Shown here: positions 8,153-16,094 of the stretch, piece after piece
How positions within the stretch are numbered: position 1 is the first letter of the stretch
How the letters are laid out: every line of letters begins with the position of its first letter
Assembly: GCA_963820315.1 (NCBI GenBank)
Contig: CAWFZK010000046.1
Coordinates: 116,921 to 180,920 of the forward strand
Length of the DNA stretch: 64,000 nt
Direction: 5' to 3'
DNA from: JACVRW01 sp963820315
GTDB taxonomy: Bacteria > Actinomycetota > Thermoleophilia > Solirubrobacterales > Thermoleophilaceae
Made by a program: the position numbers and the translations under genes
Notes under the pieces: generated by a model
Told to the model about the DNA's origin: nothing
Seen by the model: only the letters and a program-made list of their open reading frames with translations
Databases searched by the model: none

Positions 8153-9636
8153 GGCTGCGAGGCTTCGCGCGCCGACCCGTTGGCGCGCGAGAACTCGAGC
8201 TCGGGATCGTCGACCGGGTTGCGCCGGAACGCTCGCCGGTTCTGCGTGTAGCTCTGCACCCTCCGCCACGGGTCCTGCGACCCCTGCTTCGGGAACCGGT
8301 CGATCGCCCGCCGGATGTAGCCCGCGCTGAGGTCGACGAACTGGACCGGGGCCACGGCTGGGTCGCGCGTCTGCGGCGTGCACTGCGTGTGTCCGTAGCG
8401 GTCCATGTGGCTGAGGATCCTGCAGACCTCGGTCGCGGTCAGGTCCGACCCGAGCGTCCACGACTGGTTCGAGTAGCCGAACGAGAAGGCCATGTTGGGC
8501 ACGCCGCTCAGCATCATCCCGCGGTAGGCGAAGGCCTGCCCGAGGTCGACGTCCTCGCCGTCGACGCTGAGCCCGATCCCGCCGATCGGCACCAGCTCGA
8601 GTCCGGTGGCGGTCACGACCATGTCGGCCTCGAGCTCGGCGCCGGACTCGAGCGCGATGCCCGTTTCGGTGAACGACCGGATCCGATCGGTGACGACGGA
8701 GACGCTGCCCGCGCTGATCGCTTCGAAGAAGTCGCCGTCGGGCACGATGCACATGCGCTGATCCCAGGGGTCGTAGCTCGGCTTGAAATGGGTGTCGATG
8801 TCGTAGCCGGGCGGCAGCCGGCGCTCGAGCAGCTTGCGGATCAGCCGCTTCGTCTCGGCGGGCCGGCGGCGGCTGAACCCATAGATCGCCAGTGCGAGCA
8901 GCACGTTCTTCCAGCGCACGAGCGGATAGGCGTAGCGGGTCGGAAGCACGCTCGCGAGCACGCGGGCGAACGGGTCGACGGCGGGCAGCGAGATGATGTA
9001 GCTGGGCGAGCGCTGCAGCATCGTGACGTGGGCGGCCCGTTCGGCAAGCGCCGGGATCACGGTGACCGCGGTTGCGCCGCTTCCGATCACCACGATCCGC
9101 TTGCCGCTGTGGTCGATGTCCTCGGTCCAGAACTGCGGGTGAACCACTTCCCCGCCGAAGCGCTCGATGCCTTCGAACTCGGGCGTGTAGCCCTGGTCGT
9201 AGCGGTAGTAGCCCGTGCAGCTGAACAGAAAGCCGCAGGTCATCTCGACGGTGTCGCCCGTCTCGGTGCGCTCGACGTCGATGCTCCAGAGCGAGTCCTG
9301 CGACGACCACTCGGCTCTGGCGACGCGGTGATGGAAGCGGATGCGCTCGTCGACGCCCTGCGCCCGCGCGGTCTCCTCGATGTAGTTGCGGATCGACCAC
9401 CCGTCCGCGATCGCCTGCGCTCCCTTCCACGGGCGGAAGGGATAGCTCAGCGTGAACATGTCCGAATCCGAGCGGATGCCGGGGAACCGGAACAGGTCCC
9501 AGGTGCCGCCGATCGCGCCGCGCGCCTCGAGGATCGCGAAGGTCTTGCCCGGACAGCGCTCCTGGAGCCGGCAGGCGGCGCCGATGCCGGAGATCCCGGC
9601 GCCGACGATCAGCACGTCAACGTGCTCGCGCGTCAT
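8110..9636 (-). CDS. Flavin-containing / Baeyer-Villiger-type monooxygenase
   Basis: A 508-residue FAD- and NADPH-dependent monooxygenase. The N-terminal Rossmann motif is DVLIVGAGISGIGAA. The sequence RFGGEVVHPQFW matches the FxGxxxHxxx[FY] fingerprint of flavin-containing and Baeyer-Villiger monooxygenases. A second dinucleotide motif, VVIGSGATAV, follows it. Such enzymes insert oxygen into ketones or oxidise N and S atoms; the substrate is not predictable. The ATG at 9636 gives MTREHVDVLIVG, a normal beginning, and lies three bases from the stop of the universal stress protein gene, so the two are probably co-transcribed. The C-terminal tail is Pro/Ala-rich and is encoded opposite the end of the subtilase gene. 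Confidence 0.88.
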   Translation of the reverse strand: MTREHVDVLIVGAGISGIGAACRLQERCPGKTFAILEARGAIGGTWDLFRFPGIRSDSDMFTLSYPFRPWKGAQAIADGWSIRNYIEETARAQGVDERIRFHHRVARAEWSSQDSLWSIDVERTETGDTVEMTCGFLFSCTGYYRYDQGYTPEFEGIERFGGEVVHPQFWTEDIDHSGKRIVVIGSGATAVTVIPALAERAAHVTMLQRSPSYIISLPAVDPFARVLASVLPTRYAYPLVRWKNVLLALAIYGFSRRRPAETKRLIRKLLERRLPPGYDIDTHFKPSYDPWDQRMCIVPDGDFFEAISAGSVSVVTDRIRSFTETGIALESGAELEADMVVTATGLELVPIGGIGLSVDGEDVDLGQAFAYRGMMLSGVPNMAFSFGYSNQSWTLGSDLTATEVCRILSHMDRYGHTQCTPQTRDPAVAPVQFVDLSAGYIRRAIDRFPKQGSQDPWRRVQSYTQNRRAFRRNPVDDPELEFSRANGSAREASQPYLSAAPASTSPAP

Positions 9637-9638
9637 CG

Positions 9639-10082
9639 CTAGGTCGTGCGGATGATCATCACGCTGCACGGCGCGTGATGCGACACCTTGTTCGGGACGC
9701 TGCCCAGCAGGAACCGCTTGGCGCCCGTCATGCCCTTGTTGCCGACCACGATCAGATCGGCCTCCTGCTCCTCGGCGACGTCGAGGATCGCGTCCGCCGG
9801 GTCGCCCTCGCGGGCGTGGATCTCCACATCTATGCCGGCCGCGCGCAGGCCCTCGGCCGCGCCCTCCAGCGTCTGGCTCACGTCCTCGCGCGGATTGACC
9901 ATCCACTGGAGCTCACCGGGCACCTGCTGGCGCTCCTCGCGCAGCCGTCCCTCCGAGACCGGCTCGTAGGCGCTGACCAGGTGGATCTTGGCCCCGAGCT
10001 TGCTCGCGAGCTCGCTCGCCTGGCGCACGGCCTCGTTCGCCGTGTCCGAGCCGTCCGTTCCCACAACCATCGAACCGAACAA
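9639..10082 (-). CDS. Universal stress protein (UspA family)
   Basis: A cytoplasmic single-domain UspA fold of 147 residues. It begins MVVGTDGSDTANEA and has the nucleotide-binding motif GNKGMTGAKRFLLGS, which fits the G-x2-G-x9-G-[ST] pattern of ATP-binding members. I chose the TTG at 10082 because a strong GAGGAGG lies a few bases upstream; an ATG at 10070 is the alternative. A longer frame to 10154 would invade the response-regulator promoter region. It is divergent from that regulator and directly upstream of the flavin monooxygenase gene. Confidence 0.85.
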   Translation of the reverse strand: MFGSMVVGTDGSDTANEAVRQASELASKLGAKIHLVSAYEPVSEGRLREERQQVPGELQWMVNPREDVSQTLEGAAEGLRAAGIDVEIHAREGDPADAILDVAEEQEADLIVVGNKGMTGAKRFLLGSVPNKVSHHAPCSVMIIRTT

Positions 10083-10130
10083 ATGTCCTCCTCGCCCCGC
10101 GGGTCCGTGACCATCATGATCAAAAAGCGA

Positions 10131-10160
10131 TTGGCTGAATAGGCCAATTGGCATTATGTT
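10131..10160 (+). promoter_or_regulatory. Likely promoter for the response regulator, apparently leaderless
   Basis: TTGGCT at 10131-10136 and TATGTT at 10155-10160 are separated by 18 bases and resemble sigma-70-type -35 and -10 boxes. The ATG at 10169 lies only eight bases beyond the -10 box and has no Shine-Dalgarno sequence, so the transcript would be leaderless or nearly so. The spacer holds a perfect 10-base palindrome, GCCAATTGGC (10143-10152), which could be a binding site. This is inference from motif spacing. Confidence 0.4.
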
Positions 10161-10168
10161 GGCCCTTG

Positions 10169-10795
10169 ATGTCCACCACCGTTAGGTGTCTGGCCGTGGA
10201 CGATCATCCGACCGTGAGGCAAGGACTTGGCCTCATGTTCGGACAGGTTCCCGACCTGGAGCTCGTCGGGACGGTCGAAAGCGGCGAAGGCGTTATCGAG
10301 GCCTGCAAGAAGCTGCGTCCGCAGGTTGTGATCATGGATGTCCGGCTACCGGGCATCGACGGCATCTCCGCCATCAAGCGGATCGCGGAGTCGTGCCCGG
10401 AGGTGCAGACGGTCATGTTCTCGGCCTACGGCGACAAGCGCCTGCTCTCGGACGCGATCGCCGCCGGCGCCCGCGGCTACGTGATGAAGGGCTCGCCGCC
10501 GGAGGACCTGCTGCGCGCTGTTCGCACCGTCACGACCGGGAAGCCCTTCGTCGACCCGTCGCTCTCGCCGACGCTGCTGATGTCGGCCGTCGGCCCGGAC
10601 GCGCCGCTCTCGGAGCGCGAGCGGGAGATCCTGCAGCTGCTCGCTGAGGGCCTGCACACCGAGGAGGTCGCCCGCCGCATCGGCCTCTCGATCGAGACGG
10701 TCAAGTCGGATACGAAACGCGCGATCCTCAAGCTCGAGGCCGACACGCGCGTCCACGCCGTGGCGATCGCCCTGCGCCAGGCGATGATCGAGTAG
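10169..10795 (+). CDS. NarL/LuxR-type response regulator
   Basis: A 208-residue two-component output regulator. The receiver domain (about 1-120) has the acidic pair DD at 11-12, phospho-acceptor Asp57 in VIMDVRLPG and the conserved Lys in YVMKGSP. The C-terminal HTH_LuxR domain (about 145-205) begins LSEREREILQLLAEGLHTEE and contains the recognition helix SIETVKSDTKRAILKL. The usual VKTH variant is here VKSD. No histidine kinase is adjacent, so it is an orphan within this window. The ATG at 10169 gives MSTTVRCLAVDDHP, the standard receiver start. Confidence 0.9.
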   Translation: MSTTVRCLAVDDHPTVRQGLGLMFGQVPDLELVGTVESGEGVIEACKKLRPQVVIMDVRLPGIDGISAIKRIAESCPEVQTVMFSAYGDKRLLSDAIAAGARGYVMKGSPPEDLLRAVRTVTTGKPFVDPSLSPTLLMSAVGPDAPLSEREREILQLLAEGLHTEEVARRIGLSIETVKSDTKRAILKLEADTRVHAVAIALRQAMIE

Positions 10796-10805
10796 AACCC
10801 AGCGG

Positions 10806-10901
10806 GTGCAGGACATCCCGCCCTTCTGGATCGTCGTTCAGGTCCTGATCGTGATCTTCGTGCTGATCGGCGCGGTGATCGCGATCACGAAGCTGGTCTG
10901 A
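10806..10901 (+). CDS. Possible 31-residue single-span membrane protein
   Basis: A GTG at 10806, ten bases after the response-regulator stop, opens a 31-codon frame. The frame encodes VQDIPPFWIVVQV, a long Val/Ile/Leu-rich stretch and the basic end TKLV. The whole peptide could form one transmembrane helix. It overlaps the 3' end of the convergent AI-2E-type permease gene by 17 bases. There is no convincing ribosome binding site, so coupling to the upstream gene would be needed. The case rests on composition and position only. Confidence 0.35.
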   Translation: MQDIPPFWIVVQVLIVIFVLIGAVIAITKLV

Positions 10902-12018
10902 GCGGCTTCGCCTCGCCCTCGCCGGGGGCGAGCTCCTGCTCGATTGACTCTGGGAGGTCTATGTCCGGGCGTCTTCGCTCGGCGTGCGCCTCCTCGACCG
11001 GCTTGACCCAGAACTCCTCGACCACGATCACCACCAGCGAGAGGATCGGCACCGCGACGAACAGCCCCACGAAGCCGAACAGCTGCCCCACCACGACGAC
11101 GCCGATCGCCACCACCGCCGGATGCAGGCGCACGCGCTGCGCCATGACGACCGGGATCGTGACGTTGCTCTCGATCTGCTGGACGAGGATGTAGACGGCG
11201 AGTACGACCAGCGCCTTTCCGGGCGAGTCGGTGAGGGCGAACAGCGTCGGCGGCACGGCACCCGCGATCGCGCCGAAGTAGGGCACCACCACGAGCAGGG
11301 CGGACAGCACGGCGAAGAAGATCGCGAAGTCGAGCCCGATGATCGTGAGCCCGACGAAGAGCAGCACGAACGTCAGGAACATGTCGATCGCGACGCCCTC
11401 CATCCAGCCGATCCAGGCGGCGCGCAGCCGGTCGAGCACGTGCCGAAGATGGGCACGCCGATGCGGCGGCACGAGACTGACCATCCCGTCGACGAGCGGC
11501 GCGGGGCGCACCGCCATGTAGTAGGCGGTGATCAGGATCAGGAGGAGCGCCGCGGCGATGCCCGCGATGCTCAGGCCGATCGACGTGATCGGGCCGATGA
11601 GCCGGTCCGGGTCGTCGGTGATCCGCTCCGCGAACTGCTCGACCTGATCGCCGACCTCGCCCGAGTCCTGGCCCGTGAGGTCCCCGTACATCTCCTCGAG
11701 GTTCGTGACGATGCCCGGCACGTCGTCGACGAACTGCTCGGTCTGGTCGACGAACGGCGGGATCAGCAGGTAGACGATCAGCGCGATCGTGCCGACTCCG
11801 GCGACCAGCGCGACGAGCGTGCCGACAGGACGCGGGATCCTGTAGCGCTCGAGCCGCGTCGCGACCGCGGCCAGCGGGATCGCCACGATGATGGTGATCA
11901 GGATCGCCAGCAGCAGCGTGACGAGCTGGCGGAACAGCAGCCCGAACAGGAGCAACCCGGCGGCCAGAAGGACCGCTCGGTAGACGATCTGCGGAGTGGC
12001 CGTCCGATCCCCCTCCAT
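10885..12018 (-). CDS. AI-2E family transporter-like membrane protein
   Basis: A 377-residue polytopic inner-membrane protein. The AI-2E/PerM family layout is clear: two N-terminal helices (LLAAGLLLFGLLF and following), a soluble loop with PPFVDQTEQFVDDVPGIV, paired helices near residues 145-165, then four C-terminal helices. The last region has the family's typical VPYFGAIAGAVPP and QQIESNVTIPVVM motifs. Members export small molecules, and some act in ion exchange; the substrate here is unknown. The gene appears monocistronic, with the ATG at 12018 and an acidic, Arg-containing tail. Confidence 0.88.
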   Translation of the reverse strand: MEGDRTATPQIVYRAVLLAAGLLLFGLLFRQLVTLLLAILITIIVAIPLAAVATRLERYRIPRPVGTLVALVAGVGTIALIVYLLIPPFVDQTEQFVDDVPGIVTNLEEMYGDLTGQDSGEVGDQVEQFAERITDDPDRLIGPITSIGLSIAGIAAALLLILITAYYMAVRPAPLVDGMVSLVPPHRRAHLRHVLDRLRAAWIGWMEGVAIDMFLTFVLLFVGLTIIGLDFAIFFAVLSALLVVVPYFGAIAGAVPPTLFALTDSPGKALVVLAVYILVQQIESNVTIPVVMAQRVRLHPAVVAIGVVVVGQLFGFVGLFVAVPILSLVVIVVEEFWVKPVEEAHAERRRPDIDLPESIEQELAPGEGEAKPLRPAS

Positions 12019-12072
12019 CAGCTGGGCCTACGGTACGCCACTGCGGGGTCAGGTCCCGACCCCGCCGGAGTG

Positions 12073-12261
12073 CTAGGTGCGCCGCTCCAGGTCTGCGACA
12101 TCCTGGGCCTTCTCGTCGGCGCGCTCCTGCGCCTCGGCGAGCTTCTCCTTCTCCTCACCCTTGCGCTCCTCGCGCCTTCCCTGCTGGCGCAGGCTGGCGT
12201 CGTCCGTCAGGTCGCCGACGGCCTTCTTGCCACGGCCCATGATCTTGTCGAGGATGCTCAT
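12073..12261 (-). CDS. CsbD-like small charged stress protein
   Basis: A 62-residue highly charged, helical protein beginning MSILDKIMGRGKKAVGDLTD and continuing with Arg/Glu/Lys/Ala repeats. The K-AVGDLTDD-SLRQQG core matches the CsbD family of small general-stress proteins. These are usually induced at stationary phase, and their molecular role is unknown. The rest is probably a coiled coil or disordered. It is a separate small transcript between the AI-2E-type gene and the divergent acyltransferase gene. Confidence 0.75.
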   Translation of the reverse strand: MSILDKIMGRGKKAVGDLTDDASLRQQGRREERKGEEKEKLAEAQERADEKAQDVADLERRT

Positions 12262-12351
12262 TGCGGTCCGCCCCTTCTGTCGAGGTCCAGGGCCGTGGGT
12301 ACCCGGCGTGCGAGGGCGGAAACGCGCCGCCGGGGCGGGTAGGTTGCGCTC

Positions 12352-13086
12352 GTGACGACCGCTGAGGCAAACCGCCTCGCGCGCGAGAAGGGGGTTTCGC
12401 GGCCGCTCTACGCGCTCGTACGCGCGCTGGTCGTGCCCTTCATGCGCGTCTACTTCCGCATGCACATCGCCGGCGCCGAGCACATCCCCGGCGACGGCCC
12501 GGCGATCATCGCGCCCAACCACAAGAGCTTCTACGACGCGTTCTTCCTCGCGGCCTGCACGCGCCGCCATGTCCGCTTCATGGCCAAGAGCGAGTTGATC
12601 GAGGCTCGCTACGGACGGCTGCTCGTACGGCTCGGAGCCTTCCCGGTGCGCCGCGGCCAGTCGGACGCGGACGCGCTCGAGACTGCTCGCACGATCCTCC
12701 GCCAGGGCGGCCTGCTGGCGCTCTTCCCCGAGGGCACGCGCGTGCGCGATCCCGAGGAGCTCGGCCATCCCCGGCGCGGGGCCGGCCACATCGCGCTCGA
12801 CACCGGGGCGCCGCTCGTGCCGTGCGCGATCACCGGCACCGATTCGCTCTTCCTGGGGCCCATCCCGAAGCCGCGCCGAGTCCAGGTCGCGTTCGCGGAG
12901 CCGATCCCGGTCGCGCAGCTCGCTCCCACCCCGGAGGTCGCGGGCGAGTTGATCGAGGGCACGCTCTGGCCGGAGGTGCAGGACGAGTACCGGCGCCTGC
13001 GGGCACGCCCCACGCTGATCGCGGCGGCGCTCGCCGCGCTCGGCATCGGCGGGGGCGTGCTGCTCCGCAGGCGCCGCAAGCGCTAG
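12352..13086 (+). CDS. 1-acyl-sn-glycerol-3-phosphate acyltransferase (PlsC family)
   Basis: This 244-residue enzyme likely transfers an acyl chain from acyl-CoA or acyl-ACP to a lysophospholipid at the membrane. NHKSFYDAFF holds the catalytic HxxxxD box, FPEGTRVRDP the glycerol-phosphate-binding box, and VPCAITGTDS a later conserved block. A C-terminal hydrophobic segment followed by RRRRKR suggests a tail anchor. The GTG at 12352 gives MTTAEANRLAREKG. Fifty-seven bases separate its stop from the TetR gene start, so the two could be co-transcribed. Confidence 0.88.
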   Translation: MTTAEANRLAREKGVSRPLYALVRALVVPFMRVYFRMHIAGAEHIPGDGPAIIAPNHKSFYDAFFLAACTRRHVRFMAKSELIEARYGRLLVRLGAFPVRRGQSDADALETARTILRQGGLLALFPEGTRVRDPEELGHPRRGAGHIALDTGAPLVPCAITGTDSLFLGPIPKPRRVQVAFAEPIPVAQLAPTPEVAGELIEGTLWPEVQDEYRRLRARPTLIAAALAALGIGGGVLLRRRRKR

Positions 13087-13143
13087 GCCGCGGTCCGGCT
13101 CGATCCCTTGCTCGGCAGTCGCTCGCCCGACTACCGTGGTCCT

Positions 13144-13740
13144 ATGGAGCTGCCGGTCTCCGGCCGTCCACACGAGCGCAGCGACGCCGCCCGCAACCGC
13201 GAGCTGATCCTGGCCGCGGCGCGCCGCCTGTTCGATCAGGAGGGTCCTGCCGCCGTCTCGATGGACCGGGTCGCGGAGGAGGCCGGCGTCGGCAAGGGCA
13301 CGCTGTACCGGCGCTTCGGCGACCGCGCCGGCCTTGCTCTGGCGCTGCTGGACGCGCGCGAGCGCGAGTTCCAGGAGAAGGTGATCCGCGGGCCCGCGCC
13401 GTTCGGGCCTAGCGCGCCGCCGGTCGAGCGCATCGTCGCGTTCGGCCACGCCTGGCTCGACGTGCTCGACAGCGACGGCGACATCGTCCTGGCGGCCGAG
13501 AGCGGCCCGATCGGCGCGCGCTTTCGCGGCCGCGTGTACGCGAGCCATCGCACCCATCTCGAGCTGCTGCTCGCCGAGGCCGACCCCGCCGCCGACGCCG
13601 GCTATCTCGCGGACGCGCTGCTCGCGGCGCTCGACTCCGAGCTCGTGCTGTTCATGCGCACCGACCGCGGCCGCTCGCTCGACGAGATCAAGGCGGGCTG
13701 GGAGCGGCTCGTCAGGAGCGCCGTCCGGGCGCCGGTCTAG
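13144..13740 (+). CDS. TetR-family transcriptional regulator
   Basis: A 198-residue regulator. The N-terminal DNA-binding domain is intact: RSDAARNRELILAAARRLFD, then the helix-turn-helix AVSMDRVAEEAGVGKGTLYR and RRFGDRAGL. The C-terminal domain is of the type with an ESG and GRVYASHRTH segment, which would bind an unknown ligand. I start at the ATG at 13144; a longer frame begins at 13108 but lacks a TetR-like lead. It lies between plsC and nucS on the same strand and probably regulates a nearby unit, though no palindrome near its start is convincing. Confidence 0.88.
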   Translation: MELPVSGRPHERSDAARNRELILAAARRLFDQEGPAAVSMDRVAEEAGVGKGTLYRRFGDRAGLALALLDAREREFQEKVIRGPAPFGPSAPPVERIVAFGHAWLDVLDSDGDIVLAAESGPIGARFRGRVYASHRTHLELLLAEADPAADAGYLADALLAALDSELVLFMRTDRGRSLDEIKAGWERLVRSAVRAPV

Positions 13741-13750
13741 CTTCCGCCGG

Positions 13751-14419
13751 GTGCGCCTGATCGTCGCCCGCTGCGAGGTCCACTACACCGGCCGGCTCAC
13801 CGCCGTGCTGCCGGAGGCGCTGCGGCTCGTCATGGTCAAATCGGACGGCTCGGTGATGGTCCACGCCGACAGCGGCGGCTACAAGCCGTCCAACTGGATG
13901 ACCGCGCCCACGATCATCGAGGAGGAGCCCGGCTCGATGAACGTCCGCAAGCCGGGCACCGAGGACCGGCTCGAGATCCGGATCGCCGAGGTGATCTCGG
14001 ACGTCTCGCACGACATGGGCGAGGCCGCCGCGCTCGAGAAGGAGGGCGTCGAGCGCGAGCTGCAGGAGCTGCTCGCCGACGCCCCAGAGTGGTGCGGCGA
14101 GGGCCTGCGGCTCGTGCGCCGGGAGTGGCCGACGGACATCGGGCCGGTCGACCTGATGTGCCTCGACATCGAGGACGAGTACGTGGCCGTCGAGATCAAG
14201 CGGATCGGCACGATCGACGCCGTCGAGCAGCTGAGCCGCTATCTCGAGCGCATACGCACCGCACCCGGCCTCGGCCGCTGCCGCGGCGTGCTCGCCGCGC
14301 AGGTCTTGAAGCCCCAGGCGCGCGTGCTGGCGGAATCGCGTGGGATCGGCTGCGTCGAGGTCGACCTCGCCGTGCTGAAGGGCGAGCGCGAGCCCGACCT
14401 CACGCTGTTCGCGGCGTAG
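13751..14419 (+). CDS. nucS: Endonuclease NucS / EndoMS, mismatch-specific
   Basis: NucS is the non-canonical mismatch repair nuclease of archaea and actinobacteria, which lack MutS/MutL. It cleaves both strands at mismatched bases and works with the sliding clamp. The 222-residue product has the N-terminal DNA-binding domain (about 1-100, VHADSGGYKPSNWM) and the RecB-like nuclease domain. The latter shows DLMCLD...YVAVEIKR and the downstream EQLSRYLERI. The C-terminus, DLTLFAA, resembles the clamp-binding tail of the family. The GTG at 13751 is ten bases after the TetR stop. The last 20 bases overlap the convergent hydrolase gene. Presence of this gene supports an actinobacterial host. Confidence 0.93.
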   Translation: MRLIVARCEVHYTGRLTAVLPEALRLVMVKSDGSVMVHADSGGYKPSNWMTAPTIIEEEPGSMNVRKPGTEDRLEIRIAEVISDVSHDMGEAAALEKEGVERELQELLADAPEWCGEGLRLVRREWPTDIGPVDLMCLDIEDEYVAVEIKRIGTIDAVEQLSRYLERIRTAPGLGRCRGVLAAQVLKPQARVLAESRGIGCVEVDLAVLKGEREPDLTLFAA

Positions 14420-15275
14420 CCGCGGCCCGCAGCTCCGCGACGGCCGGGCCGAGCCGGCCGAAGATGAGATGGCCGGCGTCCGCGGCGACCTTCAGCTGCG
14501 CGTGGGGAATGCGGGCGGCGAGCCAGCGCGCGTGCGCGAGCGGCACCTCCTCGTCGCGCTCGCCGTGCCAGAGCAGCACGGGAACCTCGATGCGAGCAGG
14601 ATCGAAGCCCCAGGCACGGCCCTCGATGGCGTAGTCCTCGACGGTCGCGGCGCCGCCCTGGCGCAGCCCCTCGAGCAGGCTCAGGAGCAGGGCCTCGCGG
14701 ACGCGCGGCTCGTCCGCGAGCACGCGATCCGGCCCGACGAGGCTGCGCGCGAAGCCTGCCATGACCGGGCCCGGCAGCCGCCGCGCCAGCACGCCCAGCA
14801 GCTCCCAGCATGCGCGCGCGAGCGGCTGCGCGTGAAGCGACGCCCACTGCAGGAGGCGCTCGGGCGGGATCATCCCCTCCTCCCAGCCGGGCATCTCGGG
14901 CGGGCCGCTGCCTGACAGGACGCCCGCGGCCTGCACTCGCTCCGGCAGCGCATAGGCGCAGGCAAGTGCGTACTTCGCGCCGGCGGAGTAGCCCAGCACG
15001 GCGAAGCGCTCCAGCCCGAGCGCGTCCGCCAGCGCCGCCACGTCGCCCGCCCAGTCGAGCAGGACGCGCCCATGCTGCGGCGACGAAAGCCCGAAGCCGG
15101 GCCGGTCAACCGCGATCAGCTCCACCCCCGCGTGCGCGCACTCGAGCGACTCGGACAGGAAGTCGAACCGCGACCCGGGAATGCCGTGGAAGGCCAGCAC
15201 CGGCATGCCGCCGGGCCGGCCGAGCCGCTCGACGCCCAGAACGCGGCCGTCCGGCAGCCGGACGGGCGCTCCCAT
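14400..15275 (-). CDS. Alpha/beta-fold hydrolase
   Basis: A 291-residue soluble hydrolase. FHGIPGSRFDF near residue 29 supplies the oxyanion hole and GYSAGAKYA the nucleophile elbow with Ser97. WHGERDEEVPL near 230 carries the acid and AGHLIFGRL near 272 the catalytic His. The general group includes esterases, lactonases and prolyl aminopeptidase-like enzymes, and the substrate is unknown. Its ATG is at 15275, next to the stop of the luciferase-like oxidoreductase gene, so the P450, oxidoreductase and this hydrolase form one minus-strand operon. Confidence 0.85.
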   Translation of the reverse strand: MGAPVRLPDGRVLGVERLGRPGGMPVLAFHGIPGSRFDFLSESLECAHAGVELIAVDRPGFGLSSPQHGRVLLDWAGDVAALADALGLERFAVLGYSAGAKYALACAYALPERVQAAGVLSGSGPPEMPGWEEGMIPPERLLQWASLHAQPLARACWELLGVLARRLPGPVMAGFARSLVGPDRVLADEPRVREALLLSLLEGLRQGGAATVEDYAIEGRAWGFDPARIEVPVLLWHGERDEEVPLAHARWLAARIPHAQLKVAADAGHLIFGRLGPAVAELRAAATPRTA

Positions 15276-16094
15276 CAGAGGAATTGCGTGTACTCGTCGA
15301 GCCGGCGCTCGACCGCCTCGGGCTCGCGCGGCGGCAGGTATAGGTAGACCCGGTGGACGCCGACCGCGGCAAGCCGCTCGAGGAAGCCGGCATCGGGCTT
15401 CGCGCCGAAGACGGACACGGGCACCTGCCGGCCGGCGCGGTCACGTAGCTCCTGGATGCGCGCGCCGAGCACGTCGGGATCCGTCACCCGGTTCGGCATC
15501 CACTCGTCGCCGTAGGCGAGGACCCGGTCCAGCACCCGCTCGCCCGTGCCGCCGACGAGCACCGGCGGATGGGGCTTCCGCGCGGGCTTCGGCCAGCACC
15601 AGATCGGGTCGAAGTCGACGAACTCGCCGTGGTACTCGGCCTCGTCCTGCGCCCAGATCGCCTTCATCGCCTCGATGCTCTCGCGCATGCGCTTGAAGCG
15701 CCGGCTCGGGTCGGTGCCGTGATTCTGCATCTCCTCGCGGTTCCAGCCGCCGCCCACCCCGAAGAGGACGCGCCCTCCCGGACAGGGCGTCGATCGAGGC
15801 GATCGCATTTGCGGTGATGATCGGATCGCGCTGGGGCACGAGGCACACCCCCGAGCCCACCTCGAGGCGCTCGGTCAGCGCGGCCGCCATCGACATCGCC
15901 ACGAACAGGTCGTGCGTGTGGCTGTACTCCGGCGGCAGCTCGCCGCCGCCCGGGTAGGGCGTCTCGCGGCTCACCGGTATGTGCGTGTGCTCGGGGAACA
16001 GCAGCGCCCTGAAGCCGCGCTCCTCGGCGAGCTGTGCGACGCGCCCGGGCGCCATCGTGTAGTCGGTAGGGAACAGCGCCAGGCCTATGTCCAT
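15275..16094 (-). CDS. LLM-class F420-type oxidoreductase (one-base frame break)
   Basis: A luciferase-like monooxygenase-fold enzyme of the F420-dependent type, about 272 residues. The N-terminal part (ATG at 16094) reads MDIGLALFPTDYTMAPGRVA and runs to ANAIASIDALSG. After a one-base shift near 15778, in a run of G, it continues GGRVLFGVGGGWNREEM to the stop. This junction exactly restores the highly conserved SGGR...GVGGGWNxEE motif, so the break is almost certainly a sequencing indel. The later VLVGGTGERVLDRV is also typical. The start overlaps the stop of the upstream P450 gene by ten bases, suggesting a shared pathway of redox tailoring or degradation. Confidence 0.8.

Noticed and set aside
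10984..12342. 452-codon plus-strand frame opposite the AI-2E-type permease
   Set aside because: It is the antisense shadow of a clear membrane protein, rich in Asp, His and Arg and without any motif.
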